Part shown: positions 14,511-23,036 of the stretch, one piece after another
How positions within the stretch are numbered: position 1 is the stretch's first letter
Layout: each line of letters begins with the position of its first letter
From: a virus
Length of the DNA stretch: 25,360 nucleotides
Direction: 5' to 3' (one strand)
Virus record (IMG/VR): IMGVR_UViG_3300030389_004951
Span: 1-25,360 of that record
The notes under the pieces: model-generated
What the model saw: only the letters and a program-made list of their open reading frames with translations
Databases searched by the model: none
What the model was told of the DNA's origin: nothing
Program-made: the position numbers and the translations under genes

Positions 14511-14524
14511 TAAAATGCCTGTTC
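14505..14524. repeat. 20-bp exact repeat at a stop/start junction, copy 2
   Basis: Identical to 12430-12449: GAACAGGCATTTTAATGGAA on the minus strand. It spans the EQAF-stop of the 218-residue protein and the ME start of the 691-residue protein. Confidence 0.9.
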
Positions 14525-15166
14525 TGATTTTTCTGTTTCTATACCATCTGGTATTATTAAAGTATCGATTTGAAGTCTTAGGTTTTTATCAAGAGACAAT
14601 TGAAAATCTTGATTATATTCTATTTTATTTATCTCTGTTTTGTCAATTAAATCATCAGTATCATTTTGGTTAAAATCAACGTCTAATAATAGATTATTAT
14701 CTGTTTCATCTATATTTGTTATAGGAGCTATCGATGCATTTCCATAAGAGGTTTCTACATTTACATCATCATCAAAAACCCCAAACTTATTTAATTTTGG
14801 TAAAATAGGATATAAATAGTTTTCACTCCATTCTTGGGGACCATCATCAATTACAATTATCTCATCATAAGATTGTCTTGGCGTTTTCATACCATTAGAA
14901 ACTCCAATATCACTATTGACCTCAACATTTTTTATTTCAAAACTATTGGGTAAATCGAAAAAATTATAGTCTTGCGGTATTATATTTTTCCAATAAATTT
15001 TTTCATTTGGGACATCACTATCATCACTTTCAAATCCTAGTTGTTCCCACATTGGTTTTACTCCCTTGAAAACTTTAGTGGTTGCTATATCAACATTATT
15101 CAAAGAAGTATCTTTAAAAGTATTGGTCAATTTTTTATTAATGAATCCGCGATGTATTGTTGACAT
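14510..15166 (-). CDS. Phage structural-region protein of unknown function (218 aa)
   Basis: An acidic, Asn/Asp-rich protein with no signal peptide, membrane segment or recognisable fold. It opens MSTIHRGFINKKLTNTFKDT and later has PMWEQLGFESDDSDVPNEKI. It ends in EQAF, the same C-terminus as the following 691-residue protein, at a duplicated junction. Start and stop both overlap neighbours by one base (TAATG), and only a weak GGAGCAGG precedes the ATG, so translation is probably coupled to the 654-residue gene. The first ~60 residues look more conserved in composition than the acidic tail. I do not recognise the family; baseplate or fibre-connector is suggested only by context. Confidence 0.65.
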   Translation of the reverse strand: MSTIHRGFINKKLTNTFKDTSLNNVDIATTKVFKGVKPMWEQLGFESDDSDVPNEKIYWKNIIPQDYNFFDLPNSFEIKNVEVNSDIGVSNGMKTPRQSYDEIIVIDDGPQEWSENYLYPILPKLNKFGVFDDDVNVETSYGNASIAPITNIDETDNNLLLDVDFNQNDTDDLIDKTEINKIEYNQDFQLSLDKNLRLQIDTLIIPDGIETEKSEQAF

Positions 15167-17130
15167 TAGAAACCTGCTCCTGTTGGATCTACTAAATCAT
15201 CTCCTTCATATGTGCCTGTGCGACCATCTTCACCTCTTTTTCTACGACCAGCTCCACTTGTTTGTCTACGACCAACTCCACTCGTTTGTCTACGACCAAC
15301 TCCACTATTACCGCCAGTGTCGTCACTGCCAGTATCTACTTCATTTTCAAAGAAATTAGCTTTAATTTCAATCGTGCCAAAATTATTAGAGTCAGCATCT
15401 TTATTTATAGTTAATATAGTTTGAGGTGTATTCAAACTACTTAATTGTATTGTATTATTTTCAAAATTCTCATCACTTATTATTTGCCAATTCTGAAAGA
15501 TGCTTTCCCCCATTCCCTCATTTTGTATTGGTGTAGCATTTAATACTATTTGAACATTATCATTAATCAAAACTTCATATGGTATTGTTGGATTATTACC
15601 ATTAATTTGAGAACCATCGGCATAAGCCTGTGTGTTTCCAAGAGGTGCTGTACTTGTTAAATTTACTTCAAATGAATATAAGAAAGCCGTTGCTGTTATT
15701 TCAACATCTGAAGTTGGCATAATAAATTGATAACGAGCATTGTTATTAGTTTGTTCTACTAATTGTATTTCTAAATTTGTTGGAGTTGTAATAAAAGGTC
15801 TTAATTGAACATCATTATACCCTTCTACAAAAGATACAAGAAGCTCAATGACTTCGCCCTCAATAAAAGATGAATACACATCACCAAAGCCAAAGTTAAT
15901 AAGGTCATCATCACCCTCACTTTCTTCATTTAATGTAACATTATAATTACCCCCTATTGTCTCTATGAGTTGTTCAGTTGTATCACTTATCTCAATGGAA
16001 TATGGATTCAAAAATGTTGTGAAATTATTATTTAATTCTGAGTTTATTTTATTCAAAAAATTAAATATTATTAATCTATCTAATAGATTTAATTTTTCTA
16101 TTAATTTGGGCGTTGCATTTTCATTCTCTTGATTTAAAGTTAACGGGTTTAATCCCATTATATTGGCAGTAGATTTTACTAATGAAGAGTCTGAACTCAA
16201 TCCACCTATGGTGGCAAAATTAGAAAAGTCATATAATTTTAATTCATAACTTCGAGAGGGATTCAATAAAATATTTGTTTGAAACCTCTCGTAGCCACCT
16301 ATAATACGACCTTCGTAGATAGCACAAACTAATCCTGTTATAGAATAAAAGCCTGGTTTTTCATAAAAGTGCTCTAATAGAGTTGTGCCTTCTAATAATT
16401 TTAACTCACTTGTATGTTCTCTTGGACTACCGTCACCCCAATCCAAACGAAAAAGATAATAGCCAGTATCTTCTCTTTCTAACGATACAGATTGTGATAC
16501 ATAAAAATCAAATCTATTTTTCCCACCACCACCAGTAAACTTTTGTTTTGAACCATAAGTTTCAATATTGTGAGATGGCGTTCTACCACTAGTTCTTGGG
16601 TATAAATAATAATTTATTTTACCTTCGGTTGCTAAATTATATTCAGTCGGATTTATTTCTTTATCGTAATATCTATCTAATCTAATTATCTCGTCATCAT
16701 TGTTTACATCGGTTACGAATGGCAAAGCATCAATTGAATATCTATAAGTCGATGAAACATCAAAACTTTCATTAAAAACAATTTCCTCTTCATTACCATC
16801 GATAATAGGTCTGGTATTCAAAGTAGTCTCTATTTTACCTTTTACATATGATTGAAAAATACTTTCATCAAAATTAGAATTTTCCCAATAGTCTCTATTG
16901 TTAAGCGTCACCGTTCCTAAAGTTTGACGATTATCTCTTTCTTGTAAAACCTGAGTAGAGGTTGGTGTATCAGATTGACCTGTAAAATTTGGGTTATTAT
17001 AAGTTACATCAATACCTCTATCTGGTTGAAATACTCTTAGTTGTGGATTACCATCACCACCTTCAGTTGGTGGACCTACAGACTGTTCTGCCGTATTGAA
17101 TAATTCTTCTATGGAAGTAAACTTTGACAT
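15166..17130 (-). CDS. Structural protein with PKD-like and InlB/bacterial-repeat-like domains (654 aa)
   Basis: Residues ~222-290 (YYLFRLDWGDGSP, then YEKPGFYSITGLV, ending TNILLN) form a PKD-like domain, followed by IGGLSSDSSLVKSTANIMG at ~308-326, parallel to the 691-residue protein. Residues ~425-482 end in FIMPTSDVEITATA, the hallmark strand of bacterial MP-x-x-DV repeat domains. Residues ~515-594 (ATPIQ..., IFQNWQI, TILTINKD, IEIKANF) resemble an InlB B-repeat. The C-terminus carries three SGVGRRQT-type repeats and a Gly/Asp tail ending GAGF. These modules suggest an extended, surface-exposed fibre or baseplate appendage with adhesion potential. Only a weak ribosome site is visible 7 nt after the upstream stop. 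Confidence 0.75.
   Translation of the reverse strand: MSKFTSIEELFNTAEQSVGPPTEGGDGNPQLRVFQPDRGIDVTYNNPNFTGQSDTPTSTQVLQERDNRQTLGTVTLNNRDYWENSNFDESIFQSYVKGKIETTLNTRPIIDGNEEEIVFNESFDVSSTYRYSIDALPFVTDVNNDDEIIRLDRYYDKEINPTEYNLATEGKINYYLYPRTSGRTPSHNIETYGSKQKFTGGGGKNRFDFYVSQSVSLEREDTGYYLFRLDWGDGSPREHTSELKLLEGTTLLEHFYEKPGFYSITGLVCAIYEGRIIGGYERFQTNILLNPSRSYELKLYDFSNFATIGGLSSDSSLVKSTANIMGLNPLTLNQENENATPKLIEKLNLLDRLIIFNFLNKINSELNNNFTTFLNPYSIEISDTTEQLIETIGGNYNVTLNEESEGDDDLINFGFGDVYSSFIEGEVIELLVSFVEGYNDVQLRPFITTPTNLEIQLVEQTNNNARYQFIMPTSDVEITATAFLYSFEVNLTSTAPLGNTQAYADGSQINGNNPTIPYEVLINDNVQIVLNATPIQNEGMGESIFQNWQIISDENFENNTIQLSSLNTPQTILTINKDADSNNFGTIEIKANFFENEVDTGSDDTGGNSGVGRRQTSGVGRRQTSGAGRRKRGEDGRTGTYEGDDLVDPTGAGF
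15241..15307 (-). repeat. 24-bp tandem repeat encoding SGVGRRQT
   Basis: Copies begin at 15241, 15265 and 15289 (the last is partial), with only a few third-position or single-base differences. They encode SGVGRRQT, SGVGRRQT and SGAGRRKR near the C-terminus of the 654-residue protein, giving a short, strongly basic, flexible segment in an otherwise acidic protein. Confidence 0.9.
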
Positions 17131-17137
17131 GTTTTAT

Positions 17138-18391
17138 TTATGCTAATTCTGTTGTTGTTTGTTCTTCTTCAGGTGTATCCTCTAACTCAGGCTCCGGTAA
17201 ATCTGATGAAGTTGTAGTTGTCTGTGTAGCAGTAATACTTAAGTCACCTATTTTGTAACCTCGTGCTCTTAAAAGCTCTGATTTACTAATAATTTCTACT
17301 TTACATTTAGCACCAAGCTCACTATTCGATACGAAGGAAGCCTCATCAATATCTTGTTGACTAGGGTTATCCTCACTAATGTATGGTAAATCAAGATGGT
17401 TTAACCAATATTCTTTACTTTTTCGTAGTGGACTATTTGCACCCACATTTAACTCATTAACATTTGGATTATAAGTAGCACATATAAAATACCATTCATT
17501 TAAATCATCGGTTGGTATGTTTGGATAAAGTTGATGTATTACATCGTCAGCGTAAAAATCAATAGGATTACTTTGATTGACAGTTCTTCTCAATCTGTTA
17601 TCAGTACCCCAATGATTGTCTCTTAAAATTCCATCACCCTCTTTGACTGCTAATCTAATCCATCTTTTATAATTACCTGCACTATCAATATTAGTTCTTG
17701 TTTCTAATCTAAATCCTTCACCATTTTCATCTAAAGGATTACCAAAATTAAAAAGTGTTCCACCTTGTGTTTTTCCAACAAACCTTACCCACATGGTTAT
17801 GGTAAAACCATCATCTAAATAACTTGGAATTCCATTGGAATTTATTTTTTGAAATTCTAATAAGCCATCATTAGGAGCTTTTATTATAATTGCTTGATTT
17901 GGTTTTCTTATTTTTAGAAACCCACTTGCTATATTTTCATATTCAGGTCGTTGGTCTTCAACCTCTTGTATAACATTGTCAACATCACCTAGATAGGTGT
18001 TTAACCTATTTCTCATTGTCTCAAGAGTTTTTCCTTGATTGACACTACTACCCTCTGCTTGTTTATCTAACCTTGTTATAAAAGCATTTGATTTATTTTC
18101 AAAACTAATACGAGACTGTTCATCTTGTTCTTTATTTTGAATGACTTCACCAACACCATCACCATCAACATCTTGAAAAATTGGTGTTGGGCCAATCAAA
18201 TTATCAAACTCTGTAAAAAAGTCATTTATTTGATCTTGACGAGTTGTTTGATTTGGAAGTAATTCAAATATATTAGTGTCTAAAACCTCACTAGCTTTTT
18301 CAGGTGCTATTTTTTTACCTGTTTTTGGTTTTGTTAATTGACTAAGATTTAAAATATTTATAAAAAATCTATCTATTATTACAGCAGCCAT
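17138..18391 (-). CDS. Structural protein with LamG/concanavalin-like domain (417 aa)
   Basis: Residues 1-155 look mainly helical and polar, with predicted coiled segments (TLETMRNRLNTYLGDVDNVI) and an Asp-rich DVDGDGVGE loop at 74-82 that resembles a calcium-binding loop. From ~160 to ~330 a beta-sandwich is indicated by YLDDGFTITMWVRFV, GGTLFNFGNPLDENGEGFRL and DLNEWYFICATYNPN, the strand order of LamG-type domains that commonly bind glycans. The C-terminal 30 residues are Thr/Glu/Pro-rich and probably disordered. The start overlaps the upstream stop (TAATG), with GGGGA 6 nt before it. A receptor-binding or decoration role in the baseplate is inferred. Confidence 0.73.
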   Translation of the reverse strand: MAAVIIDRFFINILNLSQLTKPKTGKKIAPEKASEVLDTNIFELLPNQTTRQDQINDFFTEFDNLIGPTPIFQDVDGDGVGEVIQNKEQDEQSRISFENKSNAFITRLDKQAEGSSVNQGKTLETMRNRLNTYLGDVDNVIQEVEDQRPEYENIASGFLKIRKPNQAIIIKAPNDGLLEFQKINSNGIPSYLDDGFTITMWVRFVGKTQGGTLFNFGNPLDENGEGFRLETRTNIDSAGNYKRWIRLAVKEGDGILRDNHWGTDNRLRRTVNQSNPIDFYADDVIHQLYPNIPTDDLNEWYFICATYNPNVNELNVGANSPLRKSKEYWLNHLDLPYISEDNPSQQDIDEASFVSNSELGAKCKVEIISKSELLRARGYKIGDLSITATQTTTTSSDLPEPELEDTPEEEQTTTELA

Positions 18392-19485
18392 TAGGAATCC
18401 CCTACTTCTTCTGTCTGAATAAGACTTTCATCATGGTACAAAATCACTTCTTCCGCAATTACTACATCTATTATATAATCATCATTATTATATCGTATTA
18501 CATATCTTTGTAATTTATAATAATTACCAGGTGCCAATTCAGTATCGAAAGGGTTAGGGTAGCTTATTTCTTCTGGCAACTCAAGAGTAAATTTAGATTC
18601 GATGTCAAGAATAGAATTTGCATAAATATTTCTACAAATTTGTTCGAAATTGTCTCCTTGTAAGTCTTGTCTATTTTGTAAAGTATTTCTATCTTTTTTA
18701 TAAAATACAAGTGGTTCGTCTTCGTTACGACCTGTTTGTTTTATCCCATCTCTTATCGTAGTTTGCATTGATAAAATTTGTTCATCACTTAAGGTATTAT
18801 TTTCAAACCATTTTTTGTAAATGACATCACTAACTATTTCCCTTACTTCTTGTATTGTTTCATAGGACACTGGTTCTACTATCGTTTCGACAATATCCAC
18901 TTCTACTTCTGGTATGGGAAGTTGAATAATTATTTCATCTGGCTTTAGCTCATGAACTACACCCAACACACCCTCATTAATCATTGCAGTACCATCTTCA
19001 TGCAAATGATACAACCCAACATATGGCTCTCCACTAATTTCATAAAACCAATTATCTTGACTTGATGCAATCAACCCAACTTCTACTATTGGATTGTTAA
19101 GAGGCACATTAACATCTGGCACAATTGGTTGCACAACATCACTTTGATCAGATGTAACTACAGTTTGTCGTGGGATTATATCAGTTTGAGATGTTTGTTC
19201 AATCGGTCTAGGAGTTGTTACTCTTGGTTGTTGAGTTTCGGTAATTTGTCGTCTATTTATTGTGCGTGGTTGACGAGACACTATACTTTGCTGTTGTGTG
19301 ACTGCATCTTGTTGACGAGTTGTCCTAGTTCTTGGTTGAACACGACTACTTTGCTGCCGAGTCGTTGTGGTTCTTGGTTGAACACGAGTGCTTTGCTGAC
19401 GAGTCGTTGTAGTTCTCTGTTGTGTATCAGTATCTTGCTGACGAGTTCTTGTGCTTATCTGTCTAGTTCTAGTGTGATAAGGCAT
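18391..19485 (-). CDS. Structural-region protein with Arg/Gln/Thr repeat N-terminus and YHxHEDG motif (364 aa)
   Basis: Residues 1-94 are low-complexity and strongly basic, built from Arg, Gln and Thr, with a 14-residue repeat (RTTTTRQQSTRVQP) in 2.5 copies. After a Val/Asp/Pro linker, residues ~152-168 read GEPYVGLYHLHEDGTAM, a compact motif I associate with uncharacterised marine phage tail proteins. The C-terminal 200 residues are acidic, with helices around 225-265 and strands near the end. No signal peptide, Cys cluster or enzyme motif is present. GAGGAC lies just before the ATG, one base after the upstream stop. The basic tail might bind DNA or an acidic partner in the particle. Function unknown. 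Confidence 0.7.
   Translation of the reverse strand: MPYHTRTRQISTRTRQQDTDTQQRTTTTRQQSTRVQPRTTTTRQQSSRVQPRTRTTRQQDAVTQQQSIVSRQPRTINRRQITETQQPRVTTPRPIEQTSQTDIIPRQTVVTSDQSDVVQPIVPDVNVPLNNPIVEVGLIASSQDNWFYEISGEPYVGLYHLHEDGTAMINEGVLGVVHELKPDEIIIQLPIPEVEVDIVETIVEPVSYETIQEVREIVSDVIYKKWFENNTLSDEQILSMQTTIRDGIKQTGRNEDEPLVFYKKDRNTLQNRQDLQGDNFEQICRNIYANSILDIESKFTLELPEEISYPNPFDTELAPGNYYKLQRYVIRYNNDDYIIDVVIAEEVILYHDESLIQTEEVGDS
19309..19458 (-). repeat. 42-bp tandem repeat region encoding Arg/Gln/Thr-rich segment
   Basis: The clearest copies start (minus strand) at 19416, 19374 and 19332, with a period of 42 bp (14 residues: RTTTTRQQSTRVQP, RTTTTRQQSSRVQP, RTRTTRQQ). Flanking bases down to ~19309 and up to ~19458 keep the TRQQ pattern in decayed form. 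The DNA copies are close enough for slippage or recombination to change copy number. Confidence 0.85.
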
Positions 19486-19486
19486 G

Positions 19487-20581
19487 TTAAGTCCTCAATA
19501 TAAATTCAAAATCGTTATCGTAGATTATCTCCTGACCATCATTATGGTTGACCTTGATCAAAATCTTATAAGCACGATTAGGCTCAAAGGCATTTAAGTC
19601 TTGTTTGAAATAATTGGAAGTATTATCACAACTCATTGTTGTGAAAGCACTAAAAGGTACAACTGATTCGTTTGTTGCCATATCTATAATAGAATAAAAA
19701 CCCGAACCATGTGGTATGAAACTACCACTAACAGTTTGGACTGATGTTGTAAATGATTTTTGTATGTATCTTTTTCGAGCACCAAATCTAAACTTAACAG
19801 TTTCGTTTTCTTTATATGCTTCTCTAAAATGTAATGGATATAAAAAGTTTTCACTATTACCACTAATATCTAACTGAGTTAAACTACCTGTATTTGAACC
19901 AGTTGCCGGTAAATGGTCATCCCATTTCAATTCTATTTTTGGTGAGTAAATTGTATTGGTCTGTCTTGAGAAAAATTTAATGTCTTCAAAACTACCACTT
20001 GATGTTTCTCTACTACCAGAAAGTCTTATTAGTAAACCATGATTTTCGTTAGTACCACTAAACCATTTTTTACTAATATCAGTTATGTCCATATTAATAT
20101 CAGGTGACTCTGATGAAAAGGATTGTGTTGCTTCATCGCTGTCAATATAAGTTCCACCAGCATCTGTCCATTCTATTTCAGAAGCACCATCTCTATTTTT
20201 TCTATACAACCAGCTACAACCATCTGTTGTTTTTGGAACATCCGACTCTTTACCCACACCCTCATCCCATTCTTGACTCAAAGGATAAGCTGCTACCGTA
20301 TACTCTTCGGTCAACCCACTTGTACCTTCTGTTTCATAAAGTCTAAGGTTTAACTTATAATCACTTGGTAAAACAGATGAACTAATGTAGGTTTCTATCT
20401 CATTGGTATCAAATTGAACAAGGACACGAGTTGGATGAGAAAACGTTCTATCAAAGAAAACTTTTTTTAACTCAAGAATCTCGTCTTGTCCTACATTTTT
20501 ATCCTTAAAATCTTCACCTGTAATTTGGTCTGAACCACTATTAATAAAAGTATCTTTGGTTGTAAAAAAATATTTATGCAT
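19487..20581 (-). CDS. Structural protein with DNRLRE-like beta-sandwich domain (364 aa)
   Basis: Residues 1-222 follow the DNRLRE pattern of secreted carbohydrate-associated beta-sandwiches: TTKDTFINSGS at the start, HPTRVLVQFDTNEI, YKLNLRLYE, YPLSQEWDEGVG, a W...DAGGTYIDSD segment, DITDISKKWFSG and HGLLIRLSGSRE. The remaining ~140 residues are a second beta-rich domain (KFRFGARKRYIQKSF and GSFIPHGSGFYSIID). No signal peptide is present, fitting a virion protein. The ATG overlaps the gp6-like gene's stop by one base (TAATG), with GGAAAGG upstream, so it follows the baseplate wedge protein directly, where T4 has gp7. A baseplate-attached glycan-binding role is inferred. Confidence 0.72.
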   Translation of the reverse strand: MHKYFFTTKDTFINSGSDQITGEDFKDKNVGQDEILELKKVFFDRTFSHPTRVLVQFDTNEIETYISSSVLPSDYKLNLRLYETEGTSGLTEEYTVAAYPLSQEWDEGVGKESDVPKTTDGCSWLYRKNRDGASEIEWTDAGGTYIDSDEATQSFSSESPDINMDITDISKKWFSGTNENHGLLIRLSGSRETSSGSFEDIKFFSRQTNTIYSPKIELKWDDHLPATGSNTGSLTQLDISGNSENFLYPLHFREAYKENETVKFRFGARKRYIQKSFTTSVQTVSGSFIPHGSGFYSIIDMATNESVVPFSAFTTMSCDNTSNYFKQDLNAFEPNRAYKILIKVNHNDGQEIIYDNDFEFILRT

Positions 20582-22497
20582 TATATTACCTTTCCATATA
20601 TGTCTTGGTTAGGGTTTCTTAATTCAAATACTGCTGGAGTAACAGATGGTCTTATTATTCCATCTTGTAAGGCATTTTCAAAGTTATATTGAAAACCATA
20701 TCCAGATTCACCAAGATCTACGATATCACCATCACCTTGATATTGATAAAGTTTTCTACCACTGGCATAACTAGTATTTCCATCTTGAAATAATTTTAAT
20801 TCTTTTATACCAATCACACCATCTAAACCTAAAATATTATATTGTAAATCATTTAAATTTATTGATTGTCTGAATTGCATTTTCTCTATTCTAAAAAAGT
20901 CCTTTATAACTTGAATTACATTTAACTTTACTTCGGTTGGATTTAATCTCCTATCATAGTTGATAATAAAACGAACTCCAAAGTTTATTACATAACCAGA
21001 AAATAAAGTATCATTCAATGTAAACCCAAAACCTACTTGATTATTTATCATTCTATATTGATTCAGGTATGTGCCAATATTCTGTAAAACTAGCTGCGGT
21101 GTTTGAACTAATTGTTTATTTTGATTGTAAGAAAGTGTGGAAACTAACAGAGCTCCACCCTCTACTCTTTCAACATAACATTTAGCAATACTACCAAACT
21201 TTTGTGGTAAAGATAATATTCTTGATTGGTAATCTTCTTTGGTTACACAACGAAGTTGAGACGCAAAAAAGGCAGAAGCATTGTTTCTTATCTCATCTAC
21301 AGTTTGTCCGTCTGTCCCACCAACACTTGGCTCATCGTTTGTTACGGTTATAGAAACACCAGCTGGTGGGTTACTTACTGTTGTAAGTTCTCCAGCTTGA
21401 ATATTAGATTCAGCTCCACCACCAACTCTATAGGTAAATCTCAAAGAAGTGTTCGATGGTGTCTCACCTAAGTTTGGATTATTACCAACTGCAACTCCTA
21501 TAGCGCTTGGAACATCGGCAAGATTAGTGCCGTTTATTGTTACACCGGCTTGTTCAACAGGATCCACATTTGAACCAGAGTTACTAAATCTAAATAGTCC
21601 ATTACCAAAACAAGCTTTGTATGTTCCTGTGTCTTCATCAAATTTAGTCGTGAATTTTTTTGTAGAAGATATATACTCGGCAACATAAGGAATAGGTATT
21701 GTTGAAGTTTCAGTTGATGCATCACCTTGGTCATAGGCACTTGTTCTAGTTGAATCGTCACTATAGTGTGTTTCTTTCAAAATTTTAGTTTGTGCTAAAT
21801 AGTCTACTTCATACCATTTTTGTCCAGAGCCATCTGTACAGTCCAATACCTCTATTAAATCACTTTCACCTAAATCTAACTCTAAAAATTTTGTAGGAGT
21901 TGTAATATTAAAAGTTTTTGATTTAGTTTTACCTGATATAGCTCTTACATATCTAGTTAGAGTATATGAACTAGCTTCTCCATTACCATCAAGTATTGGA
22001 GCACTTATAATAGGATCACCTGAACCACTTGATGTGAAATCAATTTCATCAGTTGTCTCAAAAACAATTTCAGAATCTATGTTTGAGGTAACTTGTAATT
22101 CGCTATCTATAGGTGATGGTGCTTCACCGTAAAGTGGTTCACCAGTTGTACTATCGGCACCGATACTAGTTTGTACTTTTAACCTAACAACTGACGGTGT
22201 TTTATTTGGAGTTTTATATCCAAGAAATTCTGATAGCCTACGAATGTTTCTTTTCTCTGTAGCAGTAGTTAAAAGATTTTCTTTATAATTATAATCAATA
22301 TAATAAGAAAGTACATCACCAACATAACTTGATAATTCTATTAACATCATACCAGGCGATGTTTCGTTGAAATCTTTGTATGTATCAGGAAAATAAGATT
22401 TAGTATATTCAATCAAGTCGGCTTTTATTGAACTAAAATCTTTACTTGTGTAATTTACATTTGTTGGTTTTACTTTTTGTTTTTCTGTATATGCCAT
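20581..22497 (-). CDS. gp6: Baseplate wedge protein, gp6 / baseplate-J-like (638 aa)
   Basis: The size (638 residues; T4 gp6 is 660), the position directly after gp25 and the N-terminal block identify this wedge subunit: KPTNVNYTSKDFSSIKADLI, then ETSPGMMLIELSSYVGDVLS, YYIDYNYKENLL, and RRLSEFLGYK. These are the hallmark of gp6/J-type baseplate proteins, which dimerise into the ring around the tail hub and transmit the signal for sheath contraction. The region around 360-420 (PPAGVSITVTNDEPSVGGTD, RNNASAFFASQLRCVTKEDY) is the conserved J core. The AGGAG ribosome site lies 6 nt before the ATG. The C-terminal third contains the helical, aromatic segments seen in wedge proteins. Confidence 0.92.
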   Translation of the reverse strand: MAYTEKQKVKPTNVNYTSKDFSSIKADLIEYTKSYFPDTYKDFNETSPGMMLIELSSYVGDVLSYYIDYNYKENLLTTATEKRNIRRLSEFLGYKTPNKTPSVVRLKVQTSIGADSTTGEPLYGEAPSPIDSELQVTSNIDSEIVFETTDEIDFTSSGSGDPIISAPILDGNGEASSYTLTRYVRAISGKTKSKTFNITTPTKFLELDLGESDLIEVLDCTDGSGQKWYEVDYLAQTKILKETHYSDDSTRTSAYDQGDASTETSTIPIPYVAEYISSTKKFTTKFDEDTGTYKACFGNGLFRFSNSGSNVDPVEQAGVTINGTNLADVPSAIGVAVGNNPNLGETPSNTSLRFTYRVGGGAESNIQAGELTTVSNPPAGVSITVTNDEPSVGGTDGQTVDEIRNNASAFFASQLRCVTKEDYQSRILSLPQKFGSIAKCYVERVEGGALLVSTLSYNQNKQLVQTPQLVLQNIGTYLNQYRMINNQVGFGFTLNDTLFSGYVINFGVRFIINYDRRLNPTEVKLNVIQVIKDFFRIEKMQFRQSINLNDLQYNILGLDGVIGIKELKLFQDGNTSYASGRKLYQYQGDGDIVDLGESGYGFQYNFENALQDGIIRPSVTPAVFELRNPNQDIYGKVI

Positions 22498-22513
22498 TAA
22501 TATCTCCTATGTG

Positions 22514-23035
22514 TTAGTAACCACCACCGCCGCCACCACCACTAGTTCCGCCAGTAGCCCCACCTGTGGCTCCACCACCAGTGCTGGTAGAACTTCCATC
22601 ACCAACACCATCAAATGTAACTTGAACACTTTCTAAAGAATTAGGTGCTCTTCTTATATTAAATTCTATATTAATTTTTGTTTGACTCAATTCGTTTTTA
22701 TTATCTATATCTATATTTCTTAACTCAACAAAAGGAAGCCATCTTTCAAACACATCTACAATATTATTTTCTATTTGTATTGTTAAGTCTTCGGTCATAG
22801 GTTCAAATAAAAGATTTTTTAAGTTCATTCCTAAGTTCGGTTGAAACATTCTTTCACCTTGATTAGTTTGTAAAAGAAGTTTAATATTGTTTTTTATAGC
22901 ATCTATTGTTGTCTTTGTAGTTTTGAAAAATCCATCGCCATTACCAACTCTACCAAAAGGAAAGTCGATTCCCACAGATACTCTTGTATCTTGGTCTTCT
23001 AAAAATCTATCTTTTCTTCTATCGAGTATTGGCAT
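22514..23035 (-). CDS. gp25: Baseplate wedge protein, gp25-like, with Gly-rich tail (173 aa)
   Basis: The core (~residues 18-142) is a gp25/GPW-type domain: VSVGIDFPF near the start, then NNIKLLLQTNQGERMFQPNL, GMNLKNLLFEPM and a terminal INIEFNIRR strand. gp25 sits in the inner baseplate, contacts the first sheath ring and nucleates sheath assembly. T4 gp25 is about 132 residues. The extra ~30 here form a Gly/Ser/Thr/Ala tail ending in a run of Gly and Tyr, encoded at 22514-22610. GAGGTG, overlapping the upstream stop, serves as ribosome site. The order spike, gp25, gp6 supports a contractile-tailed phage or related injection machine, and the surrounding genes favour a phage. Confidence 0.93.
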   Translation of the reverse strand: MPILDRRKDRFLEDQDTRVSVGIDFPFGRVGNGDGFFKTTKTTIDAIKNNIKLLLQTNQGERMFQPNLGMNLKNLLFEPMTEDLTIQIENNIVDVFERWLPFVELRNIDIDNKNELSQTKINIEFNIRRAPNSLESVQVTFDGVGDGSSTSTGGGATGGATGGTSGGGGGGGY

Positions 23036-23036
23036 C

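Noticed and set aside
14813-14820. Plus-strand TATAAATA matches inside genes (also near 14092 and 16602)
   Set aside because: All genes run on the minus strand and these sites are in coding sequence, where such AT-rich 8-mers are expected by chance.
15241-15307. Short direct repeats as a CRISPR array
   Set aside because: The units are contiguous without spacers, in frame within a gene and differ slightly, so this is a coding minisatellite.
21540-21761. 73-codon minus-strand frame inside the gp6-like gene
   Set aside because: It is an alternative frame of a clearly conserved baseplate protein, with no ribosome site.
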